This document shows, piece after piece, positions 9,065 through 18,648 of a stretch of DNA of 64,000 nt. The position numbers and the translations under genes are program-made. The notes under the pieces are model-generated. The model was not told the origin of the DNA and made no database searches. It worked only from the letters and a program-made list of their open reading frames with translations. Positions within the stretch are counted from its first letter, which is position 1, and each line of letters starts with the position of its first letter. The stretch is from assembly GCA_900323505.1 (NCBI GenBank), contig OOIN01000029.1, positions 372,001-436,000 of the forward strand. The letters are read 5' to 3'. Source of the DNA: Ustilago trichophora (taxonomy: Eukaryota > Basidiomycota > Ustilaginomycetes > Ustilaginales > Ustilaginaceae).

Positions 9065-10857
9065 TTAATGTTTGTGTATGGGCAAAAAGACATTCTGCCT
9101 GTACCAAGTCAATTCGTCAATACTAGCCCTGATATCAAACAACGCTCGATGATCTGCCCCAATCCTCCCCTCCCCTGCACCTTTCCCCTTCGCATTGCCA
9201 TTCCACACCAAACCTCGCTGATTACCATACCATCTTTTAACCACCTCCTTTATACTGGAAACATCCACGATTCTATAATGCAAATGTTGAATTAATTCGG
9301 GCATTTCTTTCACCAAAAACACTTTATCAGCATGAACAGTGTTTCCAGCAAGACAAGCCGTGTTAGGTACGGGAACCCTGTCTCGAATATAAGCAAGAAG
9401 TGACGCTCGAACCGATGCATGCGGATAGGAAATTTCGGTTGAAAGACAAGCGTTTGTAAGCCCAGATAATGCGTGCTGATTAAGACACCTTTTGGAACGA
9501 TGATAGAGAGATCGATAAAAGAAATTCAGGTTCGGTGGTTGCAGGGATCAGTTGAGTCAATGTTGACGGTGAGGAATCGACGTTGATGACGGTAATGATG
9601 GCGACGGCGGTGGTAGAAAAGGAGGACAGCGAGGCGGGTAAGATGGCGAGAAAGGGGAGAGTTAAGGTGCGTGAGGCAAGATCGACGTTGGCGAGAGTTC
9701 GAGATAATGTGTAAGTACGGCGTAGACGTGTGTTTCAAAAGGGTCGAAAAGACAAAGTTTGACAAGAGAAAGTCGAGAGTCCCATACGACGTCCACCGGA
9801 GAAAGAGCAATTAAAATGAAAGCCATTTGTGTCAATGACACATGCACACGTAAACGTCCCATCAATCGTAATCCATAAAGCAAGCCCCAACCCCAAAAGA
9901 GCCCGAACCATCATCGCCATCGCCCAAAAAAATATACAGATCCTCAAAAAAGATTGTCAGCAACACAAATTTCTCCCTCTCCGCATCACATCTTTCAAAC
10001 CTCCAAGGGCAAGTGTGTGTGATACTCACCAAGCGTTCATACCATCCAACACTTCCTTGGGTGTACTAATGACGTAGCTGACGCCTTGATCAACCGGGTT
10101 TAGATCTCCATCGGTGATGATGCAAGCGACTTCAAGGAGTCGGTCTCCCTTTTCAATGTCGAGGCCTGTCATTCTGCAATCGCGTGTGAAAAAAAATCGT
10201 AATTGAGATATTGCAGATGGCGAGTGGGTGTAAGGGGGGTAAAAGAGAGGGAAGAAAATAGAGGAGAGAAAAGCGGAGAGGTTAGTGTAGGTTCTTTTGG
10301 ACGGGAAGGAGTGAGTCAGATAAGTGACTAGAGACGAGGAAAGAGATTGAGAGTGCGATTGAAGCTGCGATTCAGGGAGTTGGGGGAAGGTGGAAGTTCG
10401 AGCGGGAAAAGAAGAGGAAATTGGGATGGCGTGTGATGGAAGCTGAGCTGATTGGAGACCGGGAAAAAAGGGGGCAAGATATAGTGCGAGTGTGGAGAGT
10501 GAAACGGAAGTGGAAGATGAGATGCCGGCTGCAAGACGAAGTGGAAGGTGAAGCCCGAGGCAGCTATCAAGAGGGCCAGGGATCGTGGTGAAGCGACAAA
10601 CCACACGAGTAGCAATGACTTTGCTGAACTGCAAACTTTCCACTTGAGCCCCTTTGCCAACCGGTATCAATCCATGTGCTATTTAAAGCAACCGCAATAA
10701 AGAAGGGGACGGGGGACAACACGTACTCGCAATCGATCCAAACCAACGGCCCATCAGAAGCGGCTAGTTTCCTCGTTGCTGGAGGCGGAGGGATTGGGGA
10801 GATCCTTTCTTCTCCTTCTCCATTGTTGTTGTTATCGTTGTTGTTGGGAGTTTGCAT
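9065..10857 (-). CDS. REX2: Oligoribonuclease (Rex2/Orn), three exons
   Basis: DEDD-family 3'-5' exonuclease. From the first in-frame ATG (10857), exon 1 runs to 10727, ending ...LVWIDCE with the Glu split. Exon 2 is 10173-10030 (MTGLDIEKGDRLLEVACIITD...VLDGMNAW) and exon 3 is 9488-9065. The total is 232 residues. WIDCEMTGLD supplies the first two catalytic acids (DxE), CLAGNTVHADKVFL carries the second motif, and HRALFDIRASIDELTWYR the third with its Asp. Introns are 553 and 541 nt, long for this window; donors are GTACGT and GTGAGT, acceptors TTGCAG and AAAAG. Role: degrades 2-5-nt RNA oligomers left by RNA turnover; the yeast enzyme is mitochondrial. The frame stays open about 90 codons upstream of this ATG with targeting-like composition (see separate entry). 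Confidence 0.88.
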
Positions 10858-11127
10858 TTTGAGTTGAGTTTTCGTCGATTCCAATGCTTGCTGTTGTTGT
10901 GATTGGGAATGGCGAGAGGTTGACTTAAGCAGACTGGCTAGGGCGTACCAGACACCTTTCTGCTGCTGCTGCTGCTGTCGTTGTTGTTGTTGTTGTCGGT
11001 AGGTAGAAAAAGAGGAGTAGTAACCGCTCCTGGACGAGATAGTGGATGGTTGGCGAGAGACAAATGCAGCTCGCACCAAAGATCCTCCTCCTCCTCCTCC
11101 TCCGCGGAGTGTTGTTGAGAAAGGCAA
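10858..11127 (-). other. In-frame, ATG-less 5' extension of the oligoribonuclease (possible mitochondrial presequence)
   Basis: Continuous with exon 1 of the Rex2 gene and open upstream to a TAA at about 11263, but without any ATG. From a TTG at 11127 it encodes a Gly run, then a stretch rich in Arg and Ser (RAAFVSRQPSTISSRSGYY), glutamine runs and almost no acidic residues before the first ATG. That composition resembles a mitochondrial targeting sequence. It could be reached by near-cognate initiation or from an unseen upstream exon. Confidence 0.45.
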
Positions 11128-11579
11128 CTTGATATTGATCGACGTTTCTTTCGCAGAAACCGTATTCTGAATGGTATAATATTGGACCTTTGGTGAGGTA
11201 CGGCGAGTTGATGTGATGGTGTGATGGTGTGATGAGTAAAACGACGTGGAGCAATGATTGTTTTTTTTTTATATCCTTTGTGAAACACGATGCAGGGTCC
11301 ACTTTCTCGTCTATGCAGATTTTCTTTTTGTTTTCTTTCTTTCTTTTTTTTTTTTTTTTTTTTGGCCACTACGATGTACCTGAGATCTTCATCACAATCC
11401 TGCGCACACATTTCATTCCCCTCTGCCCTGCGCACACATTTCATCTCTCACACACATTCTCACACACAAGCTTCTTTCTTTCTTTCTTTCTTTCTTTATC
11501 CTCCTTCCAATCTCCCATGATGAAGTAAATAAACGAAAGACTAGATAGATTACAATTTTTCCCCCTCGCATTCCCTCTA
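11128..11579. other. Upstream region of REX2 and 3' side of the CRAL-TRIO gene, with simple repeats
   Basis: No supported gene. It contains a run of about 20 T (11344-11363) and a CTTT tetranucleotide array (about 11471-11498). The REX2 promoter and leader should lie here. Confidence 0.5.
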
Positions 11580-13541
11580 TCATAGCTGAGGTTTCACCTC
11601 TACCACTTCAACGTCCCCATTTCTGACCCTATCCAGCTTTTGACTTGGGTGGATGGGGATGGCCTCTTCAAAGGCGCTATTCTGGATGCTATCGAGTTTT
11701 GAGTGAGCGGTACGGGCTACTGATGATGGGCGACCTTCTACTTCTGCTTCTGCGGTTTGAAGGCTTGTGTCGATGGTTGTTCCTTGAACGGCGTCTGTTT
11801 TCGATTCATTCGTCGTGGTTTGCTGCCGACGTTTCGATGTACTGTTATCATTGAGGTGAGAAAAGACGTGAGAGGCTGCCGGGTGGACTTTGGCCGCTGC
11901 TATGCCATTGGTGGGAGTGGAAGAGGAGGAGGCCGAGTTGTGCGCAGCATTGGCGTCTAACTCGGCAAGATTGCTCTCAAGCACAGAGAGACTGGTACCT
12001 TGACCCAAAATTTGCTCTTCGTGCTTGCCATCTACACTATCGTATTTCCAACGAATCACTCCTTCCGGATCAATCACCCCCCACCGGTCGTACTTCAATG
12101 TACCTATCACGTAAGGTTTCAACTTTAACCAAGCGACTCTGACTTTGGTTGCTAAAATATCCCGATTGGCTCGCAAACTGGATACTCCTTCAGGTTCCCA
12201 TTCCTCCTCATCCAAGTCGGCATCTTGTGCTGCTGCTGCTGCTGTTGTGTTGTTGTGAGAACGACCGGGAAACTTGGGTCGAATACCGTTGCCTTTGGCA
12301 TCGGATAGAGCTGCATCGCCATAGGCTCGTGCAAGCGCTCGTGTGGCGTATTCGAACTCCATGCAAGCATTGCGGTAGAGCGTGGCCAATTGTTCGGCTG
12401 TGGCAGTGTCGTTTTGGATGTCATTCTCGTCTTGGGTGGGTATGGGGTAGGTGAAGGACCAATCGAGTTGACCATGCATGGTATCTTTGGGCAAGTGGGA
12501 GGATGGGACGTGATCTTGGAGCTCTTCGACTTTCCATGTGAGATGAACTTTATCGCGCACGACGGGGTCCAAGAGCGGACGAAGGATGCTCCAAATAGGT
12601 TTGAAGATCCAGGGTGCTCCATGGACGTATACTCTGGCCAAGGTTTCTGGGTAGAATGATTCCATTGTTTTGGCCATAAAGAGGACGATGCTCGAATCCA
12701 TGTTGCGAATGCCGAAATTGTTGAGGTTGAAGATGACCACTTTGCGCTCGACGGGTGGGGGCATGAGGATCTGCAACGATTCTTGCAGCAGAATGACGCC
12801 GCGTTTGAGCTCCTCTGCAGTCTGATTGGACGAGTAGTGGGAGCCGACTTCGATGAAATAGACAGGTTCGCCTGCTGCGGTTGCGCCATAGGTATACGAG
12901 ATGCCGTTGTTCATGATGTTGAACCCTCCGCGGGTCTTTGTCAGGCCGAGCTCGGCCTGCTTCATGATGTTTGAGATATTGTATTGAACGCGAAAGGCGC
13001 AGGTGGAACCAATAATGGCGAGCGCGCGATCCACATCCCACTTGCGGGCACGTAGACATCTCAACATGTAGGCATCTGGATGTTCACCTTTAACGATGGC
13101 CCAAAATTCACGACGTAAGGCGGCGCCACCATGATTGAGCAAAAAAGCTTGCATCTCTTTGCTCTCTTCGAGGTGTCGCAAATGTTCTTTGAGCTTGTCA
13201 TCTTTGGGAATATTGTTGGGATCGAGTGGATGATTGTGCTGCAAATTTTCGTGGGAGGTGGAAGCGGAAGAGTGGTGGGAAGCGGGTTCGGATGGGGTGA
13301 CACGAGCTTTTCGACCGAGATTGCGACGAAAAGAATCGGTGGAAGAGCGAGAAGCGGAGTGAGGAGGATGACAAGGTGGTTGGGCTTCGGCGTCGATCGA
13401 GTCGGAAGAGTGGCAAGTGATTTCACAGAGACGCAAGAAGCGACGCCAAAGCTTGAAGAGGGCAAGCGTCTGTGATGGGGTGAGATTGCATCGATATCCG
13501 GGTGAATGGAGGTAATCGACAGTTGTGGTTGAGTCGACCAT
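11580..13541 (-). CDS. CRAL-TRIO (Sec14-like) lipid-transfer protein
   Basis: Single exon, 653 residues from the ATG at 13541. The frame runs further upstream, but only from a TTG. A disordered N-terminus (about 45-110) is followed by a CRAL-TRIO-N helical segment (about 120-180, with LRCLRARKWDVDRALAII). The lipid-binding lobe (about 205-360) contains EPVYFIEVGSHY, VERKVVIFNLNNFGIRNMDSS and the gate-like segment around VYVHGAPWIFKPIWSILRP. The rest is a low-complexity tail with an Ala run and a Ser/Thr-rich end. The family exchanges phosphatidylinositol and other lipids between membranes and presents them to kinases. The particular Sec14-homologue branch is not decidable by eye. A perfect 16-bp palindrome sits four bases upstream of the ATG. 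Confidence 0.85.
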   Translation of the reverse strand: MVDSTTTVDYLHSPGYRCNLTPSQTLALFKLWRRFLRLCEITCHSSDSIDAEAQPPCHPPHSASRSSTDSFRRNLGRKARVTPSEPASHHSSASTSHENLQHNHPLDPNNIPKDDKLKEHLRHLEESKEMQAFLLNHGGAALRREFWAIVKGEHPDAYMLRCLRARKWDVDRALAIIGSTCAFRVQYNISNIMKQAELGLTKTRGGFNIMNNGISYTYGATAAGEPVYFIEVGSHYSSNQTAEELKRGVILLQESLQILMPPPVERKVVIFNLNNFGIRNMDSSIVLFMAKTMESFYPETLARVYVHGAPWIFKPIWSILRPLLDPVVRDKVHLTWKVEELQDHVPSSHLPKDTMHGQLDWSFTYPIPTQDENDIQNDTATAEQLATLYRNACMEFEYATRALARAYGDAALSDAKGNGIRPKFPGRSHNNTTAAAAAQDADLDEEEWEPEGVSSLRANRDILATKVRVAWLKLKPYVIGTLKYDRWGVIDPEGVIRWKYDSVDGKHEEQILGQGTSLSVLESNLAELDANAAHNSASSSSTPTNGIAAAKVHPAASHVFSHLNDNSTSKRRQQTTTNESKTDAVQGTTIDTSLQTAEAEVEGRPSSVARTAHSKLDSIQNSAFEEAIPIHPSQKLDRVRNGDVEVVEVKPQL

Positions 13542-14473
13542 GATTGTACAGTACTGTACAGTACGTGTGTCTCGGCTTGGGAAGGAAACTAGGCTTTGGG
13601 AATGAACAAACCAAGGTTGGCGAGGATCTGGGTCGAGTAGGGTACAGCTGCAGAGTGTGCGCTGGAATTGGTTGTTGGTTGTTGTTGGTGATGGGTGGTG
13701 GATGATGGATGATGAGAGAGGCGGCAGACCGATGCGGAATTGTATTGCTCTGCTGTGACTATTCCCCCACGGGCCAACGTGGCGCAGCAGTACAGTACAG
13801 TACTGTACAATACTAAGCCGAATCAAAATATAAATAATTATTACGCCCACACACTTGTCAGCTTGAAGCGACCGACGTCTTATTTCTTCTGTGCAAGCCA
13901 ATCGTGTACAACTCTACCTCAAGCTCAAGCTTAGCCTTTTGACGCAGCATGAACGGTGAATTGTATCTTGGTGCTTGAATCAAGTCATGGTTCTTTTCTT
14001 TGCGCAGATCACACATACAGTACACACTCGGTTGCGTGCGCAAACTCAAAAATATATTTTGGACAACCATCAGATGAGATTTGACGGCGACTTTGATTGA
14101 CTTGATGCGAGTTGAGTTTCATTTGCGCCTGTTCTCTGTTATCAGTGCACTCAAGTACCATTGCTTCGGATGCTGACTTGTACTGATTCCCAACTGCGCT
14201 TGTACTGTATATTCGGAATTGGAAATGAGGTACAGTAGAATGAACAATGTGGAGAAAGACGGGCAGATGATCAAGAAGAAGAAGAACAAGACAAAAAAGC
14301 AAAGAAAAAGGTGTCTGTCTGCCTATCCTCGGACAAGATCATAGCCGACACAACATATCACGCTGTTAACCCATCCTTTCTTTCGTTTTTCCATTATCAA
14401 CACCGCAAACGCAACCATCCGGATTCCATACATTCTCCCTAGATTGCCACAGCGCTTGGATCACATAGCCATC
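13542..14473. other. Divergent promoter region CRAL-TRIO / ketopantoate hydroxymethyltransferase
   Basis: About 930 bp with no supported gene. It contains the two TACAGTACTGTA palindromes and several half-site-like TACAGTA/TACTGTA copies (near 14018, 14180 and 14231). Confidence 0.5.
13545..13560. promoter_or_regulatory. 16-bp perfect palindrome TGTACAGTACTGTACA
   Basis: Self-complementary over its full length and followed by a further CAGTAC-type unit. It lies 4 bp upstream of the CRAL-TRIO ATG, so probably in the leader. A related palindrome GTACAGTACTGTAC is at 13795-13808 in the same divergent interval. Function unknown; dimeric-factor binding site or RNA hairpin are both possible. Confidence 0.5.
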
Positions 14474-15784
14474 ATGGCGTCGACTGCAGGTGGAATGGCT
14501 AGAATGCAGCTCAAGCAGTTTGTCCCCAAAGCTGGCATGACCGCGGCTGCTTCTTGCTCCTATTCAACTGTTTCTAGAGTTGCGCATGTCACTCGTAGCA
14601 ACAACGCAGAGCTTCGCTTGAATCCCGCTACGAATCTCGAGACAAGGCATTTCAGCTGCTCAACTGCAATTCGCAGCTCCTGGCCGGCTGGATCTCACGA
14701 TGAACCACCTTGCAACCTCAACCTCACCTCCACTAGCAAAGCAAAAGGAAAAGCCACCATCACTTGTATTCCAAGCCCTCCTCGTAGCAAGACCATCGCC
14801 GACATTCAATCTCTAAAAGCATCAAACATCCCCATCGTCTGTATCACCGCCCACGACTATCCCTCAGCGCTTTCCATCCGTTCAGCTCCCGTCGATCTCT
14901 GTCTCATCGGCGACTCGCTCGCCAACGTCGCCCTCGGCCACACCTCCACCCAACCTCTTTCCCTCGATGCCATGATCCATCACTCTCAAGCGGTAAAGCG
15001 AGGCCTCGACGCACCGCTTTTCTTAGCAGCACACCTACTCGATGGAATCGACTTGCCTCAATCGCCTCTAGTCATTGCCGACATGCCATTTGGTTCCACT
15101 TTCGGCTCAATCGACTCTGCCGTTGCCTCGGTCGTCAAACTCATCCAACAAACCGGCGTGGACGGAGTTAAAATCGAAGGCAGTTACGAAATCATCCCCC
15201 TCATCCAGCGTCTCACCCATCATGGAATCCCCGTCATGGGTCATCTCGGACTTCAACCCCAACGTGTCGGTTCCACCTCTGGCTACCGCGTCCAAGCCAA
15301 AACTGCCTCTTCAGCCAAAGACATCCTAGACGCTTCTCACGCCCTCGAAAAAGCAGGCTGCTTTAGCATCGTCCTCGAATGCATCCCCACCCGCATCGGA
15401 GAATACATCAGCACCCATCTAGAAATCCCTACCATTGGCATCGGAGCAGGAAGCAAAACCGACGGCCAGATCCTCGTCATGAACGACATGCTGGGCGATC
15501 TTACGGGCGCTGGACACGTTCTTGCTGCCCTCTCCCAAACTACAACCGAGGCAAAAGCAGAAGCCAAGTTGCCAAAATCTTCGCAACTTACTCCAGCCCC
15601 ACCCAAATTCGTACGAAATTTCTGCCCCGAGGGAACCTCGATTGGAGCTTTGAGGATCCAAGCTGTTCAGGCGTATACAAACGCGGTGAGGGAGCGCAAC
15701 TTTCCACAAGATAATGCCGAGGGGTACAAGATGAAATCGGACGAGTGGAGGGCATTTTTACAACTCGTAGGGGAACAATCTTAA
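14474..15784 (+). CDS. ECM31: 3-methyl-2-oxobutanoate hydroxymethyltransferase (ketopantoate hydroxymethyltransferase)
   Basis: Single exon, 436 residues from the ATG at 14474 (CATCATGG context). An upstream in-frame start is TTG. Residues 1-90 are Ser/Thr/Arg-rich with few acids, consistent with mitochondrial import. The PanB barrel starts near residue 95: ITAHDYPSALSI, LCLIGDSLANVALGH, VIADMPFGSTFGS, GVDGVKIEGS, GIPVMGHLGLQPQ and IPTIGIGAGSKTDGQILV. These carry the Mg-binding Asp residues and the catalytic Glu that follows GIPVMGHLGL in the family fold. Reaction: methylene-tetrahydrofolate plus 2-oxoisovalerate gives ketopantoate, the first committed step to pantothenate and CoA. No other pantothenate gene is nearby. 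The symbol is that of the yeast counterpart. Confidence 0.93.
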   Translation: MASTAGGMARMQLKQFVPKAGMTAAASCSYSTVSRVAHVTRSNNAELRLNPATNLETRHFSCSTAIRSSWPAGSHDEPPCNLNLTSTSKAKGKATITCIPSPPRSKTIADIQSLKASNIPIVCITAHDYPSALSIRSAPVDLCLIGDSLANVALGHTSTQPLSLDAMIHHSQAVKRGLDAPLFLAAHLLDGIDLPQSPLVIADMPFGSTFGSIDSAVASVVKLIQQTGVDGVKIEGSYEIIPLIQRLTHHGIPVMGHLGLQPQRVGSTSGYRVQAKTASSAKDILDASHALEKAGCFSIVLECIPTRIGEYISTHLEIPTIGIGAGSKTDGQILVMNDMLGDLTGAGHVLAALSQTTTEAKAEAKLPKSSQLTPAPPKFVRNFCPEGTSIGALRIQAVQAYTNAVRERNFPQDNAEGYKMKSDEWRAFLQLVGEQS

Positions 15785-15922
15785 CGACCACCTCTACAAC
15801 TTTCAAACACCAGTCTGCTTCATCGTGGTTCTCGATACACTTCAAGTACACATACTGCAGATGCACATGGTGGAAAGAAGAGAAACACTGAGATCAAGTT
15901 GGTGTTTGTGTGCCAAAAGAAA

Positions 15923-16804
15923 CTAAGTTGAGCTGTGATCAGAATCATGTTGTTGTGACATTCTTGTTTTTGCAGCATCACCTGTAGATTGAGAAGAAGA
16001 GGTTTTGGAAGGGGGAATGAATCTTCGTACCCAATCGACGTCTTGTTCGGAACCACCGAATTCGATTTCGAAGCCTCCTAGAACAGCGTTTGGATCTGCT
16101 CCTCTTGGGACCAAACCACGGTTTAAACTGCTTCCACCTTTTCCCGATGATAGAAGGGGAAGGTTGAATGAGCAAGATTCTGGCGAAGGTGATGAATGGG
16201 AGTGAATGGTTTGGTTGAGGGGATTATGAGAGGGTGGTAGGGAGAGGTCTACTTCGCTATAATCTGAATCCATGTCTTGTTCTTCCAAAGTGATCGAGGC
16301 GGCGGCGGCGGCGGCGGTGGTGGTGGTAGGTTTGGAATCTACGTTGGTCAAGGAGGAAAATCCCACACTTGTTACAAGATCTTGTGTTTCTAATCCCAAA
16401 ACATTGTCCAGATCTAGTTTAGATTTGCTATTTAACCATCCATCATGTCTCCAATTTTCCCTCTGTTTTTCATCAGCCTTTTTCAACCTCTCGATATCAT
16501 CTCTCTCAACGTTGATTCCGATTCCATCTTTGCAAAGAAGAAATCCAAGTACAGTTTCCAACGCTACAATCCTCTGTTCCAACCTGGGCCTTAAACCTTG
16601 TGTAGGACCTCGTTTCCGTTCGGGTCGATCATAGGTACATGTACGTTCTAGTTGAAAACAGAATGTACATATGGGTTGAAGTCCATCACATCGATCTTTT
16701 TTCTGAAAACACTGATCACAAGCTCGTGAAACTCGTTTGCGCTTTTTCTTCTCCAAAGTTGTGATGGAAGAGGAAGAAGAAGATGGGGTGGCAACAGGTG
16801 GCAT
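15923..16804 (-). CDS. Zn2Cys6 binuclear-cluster transcription factor, small
   Basis: 293 residues from the ATG at 16804. The zinc cluster is near the N-terminus: cysteines at 29, 32, 39, 46, 49 and 56 (spacing C-x2-C-x6-C-x6-C-x2-C-x6-C), preceded by a basic KKKRKRVSRA segment. A linker RPERKRGPTQG and a short helix RLEQRIVALETVLGFLL, a likely dimerisation element, follow. The rest is Ser/Pro-rich with an Ala run. There is no fungal-specific middle-homology domain, so it is shorter than most of the family. The open frame continues upstream to a TTG after a possible acceptor (CTCCACAG, near 16884), so a 5' exon may exist. Role: nuclear sequence-specific regulator, target unknown. Divergent from the alkaline ceramidase gene. 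Confidence 0.82.
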   Translation of the reverse strand: MPPVATPSSSSSSITTLEKKKRKRVSRACDQCFQKKDRCDGLQPICTFCFQLERTCTYDRPERKRGPTQGLRPRLEQRIVALETVLGFLLCKDGIGINVERDDIERLKKADEKQRENWRHDGWLNSKSKLDLDNVLGLETQDLVTSVGFSSLTNVDSKPTTTTAAAAAASITLEEQDMDSDYSEVDLSLPPSHNPLNQTIHSHSSPSPESCSFNLPLLSSGKGGSSLNRGLVPRGADPNAVLGGFEIEFGGSEQDVDWVRRFIPPSKTSSSQSTGDAAKTRMSQQHDSDHSST

Positions 16805-17441
16805 GTTGCGTGAATGTGCTGTAGTTGTGGTTTGGAAAGTTGAATGTGAGAGGAATGCTGCTGGTGGTGGTTGCAATGCTGTGGAGAGGAGGCGATGGAA
16901 TTAGAGGATCGAGTAATGCTGTCAAAACTTGATGGGATGTTGGTCAATCTTGATTGTTGTTCAATGATTGATACGAGTGTCGAGGTGAAGAGCAGAATAG
17001 ACCAAGTACAATCAACCTGCTGTACTGCAGACCAAAAGATAATGATAAAGGGAGAAGGAGGAGACAACATGCCCCCGCAGTCTGAAGAACTCTAACTGTA
17101 TCCAGGTTCCAGGCTTAAGGTGGGCAATTGATATTCCGACTTCCGAAGAATTGAAAAAAAGAAAGGGTCTTGGGGGTTGATTTTCTTTGCAACATATGTC
17201 TTTTTTCGCTTTGTTGCTCGGCGTATACAGTAACTTGCGTGACGTGACGTATGGATAAAAAGCATGAAAGCAGCTGCTCGTGAAAACACACATACCCACA
17301 CACACACGACACAAATTGTGGTACTGTACTAGACAGGGTTCTTTCTTCGCTTCTTCCATCACAATCACCAACAGCAGCATCTGTAGATCTGCACTTCTAC
17401 ATACCGACACTCCTTCCGTCTCAACCCCCACCACCGCCAAT
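16805..17441. other. Divergent promoter region Zn2Cys6 factor / alkaline ceramidase
   Basis: About 640 bp with no supported gene. TACTGTAC-type elements occur at about 17019 and 17322. Confidence 0.45.
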
Positions 17442-18332
17442 ATGTCATGGTATCAACCCCCCACGCCGCCACCCGTTGGATATTGGGGACCCATCACATC
17501 CACCCTTCAGTGGTGCGAGACCAAATACGCCTTCTCCTACTACATTGCTGAACCCGTAAACACATTCACCAATCTCTTTTTCATCCTCCTCTCACTCTAC
17601 GGTTATCGTATCACACGAAAACAACGTCTTCCCTTACGCTATTCCATCTGTCATCTTGGCGTTGCTCTGGTCGGTTTCGGTTCTGCGTTTTTCCATGCAA
17701 CTTTAACCTATACTACCCAGTTATTGGATGAACTTCCAATGATTTATACAAGCGCTTGGCTTACCTACTGTGTATGTGAGACACAAAGAGGTAATGGAAA
17801 ACCTCGATTTCGAATCTTATTACCTGCAAGTTTAATCGCTTTGGTCATATGCATCACAGTCGTCTATCTGAGGAATGGAAATCCTATCTTTCATCAAGTA
17901 GCATACGCTTCCATTCAAATCGTCTCAACCCTCCGTGTCATCCATCTCCTCCGTAATCCAACTTCCGACCTCAATACCACTCCACTTGGTCGAAAACGCA
18001 AATCCGAAATTCAACAATTATACCTTTTCGGCGCAATCATCTTCCTCCTCGGCTTCGCAATTTGGAACCTAGATAACATTTTCTGTTACCATCTAAGACA
18101 GGTAAGAGAAAAAGTGGGTTATCCATGCGCAGTTCTCTTGGAAGGTCATGGTTGGTGGCACATCTTGACAGGTTGGGGTGCGTATTGCTTAATCACAGCA
18201 GGAAGTCAGTTGGCAGTAGGAGAAAAGCAAGGTGTTGAAAAGTTTGAATTGGTCCATGGTTGGTTTCCTTGGATCAGAAGAGTAGCCGAGTACAAGCAGA
18301 AAGGTACAAGGCGAAAAGCAAAGATTTTGTAA
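17442..18332 (+). CDS. Alkaline ceramidase (Ypc1/Ydc1 family)
   Basis: Single exon, 296 residues from the ATG at 17442 (MSWYQPP). About seven hydrophobic segments. Family motifs are present: WCETKYAFSYYIAEPVNTFTN near the N-terminus, GFGSAFFHATLTYTTQLLDELPMIY with the conserved Ser81, His85 and Asp96, and near residues 230-240 EGHGWWHILTGWGAY with the two His of the zinc site. Reaction: hydrolyses ceramide (phytoceramide or dihydroceramide in yeast) to a long-chain base and fatty acid in the ER/Golgi membrane, and can run in reverse. All metal-site residues appear intact. The C-terminus is basic (KQKGTRRKAKIL), perhaps an ER retention signal. Which of the two yeast paralogues it corresponds to is not decidable. 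Confidence 0.92.
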   Translation: MSWYQPPTPPPVGYWGPITSTLQWCETKYAFSYYIAEPVNTFTNLFFILLSLYGYRITRKQRLPLRYSICHLGVALVGFGSAFFHATLTYTTQLLDELPMIYTSAWLTYCVCETQRGNGKPRFRILLPASLIALVICITVVYLRNGNPIFHQVAYASIQIVSTLRVIHLLRNPTSDLNTTPLGRKRKSEIQQLYLFGAIIFLLGFAIWNLDNIFCYHLRQVREKVGYPCAVLLEGHGWWHILTGWGAYCLITAGSQLAVGEKQGVEKFELVHGWFPWIRRVAEYKQKGTRRKAKIL

Positions 18333-18648
18333 ATGTTAAACCAGTCTAGATGGATATACTCTACAGTACGTCGTAGATTCATTCAGTCGTACTGTGGGAA
18401 GAGGAAGAAAGCTAGTTTGATACAAGATCGCACATTCATATGCCACACACATATCTCCAAGCGTCAACATAGTGGAAAAAAAAAAAAAGAGGATGAAAGA
18501 AAAGGTTTTGAGATTGAAATTCGTGGTGAGTGTGCTACCGAAGAACATGGTCGATCACGGCAAATGTCACTCTAGGAGAGTGAAACAAGGAATGGATGGA
18601 ACCGATTGTCCCGGAAAAGAAAGGAGGAAAGAAAGGATGAGAAGACGC
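18333..18648. other. Convergent 3' region, ceramidase / GH10-like gene
   Basis: About 316 bp with no supported gene. A short A run (about 18477-18488) may be part of a 3' end signal. Confidence 0.4.

Noticed and set aside
13542..13901. Upstream extension of the CRAL-TRIO protein
   Set aside because: Starts only at TTG and crosses the TACAGTAC palindromes; the ATG at 13541 gives a normal protein.
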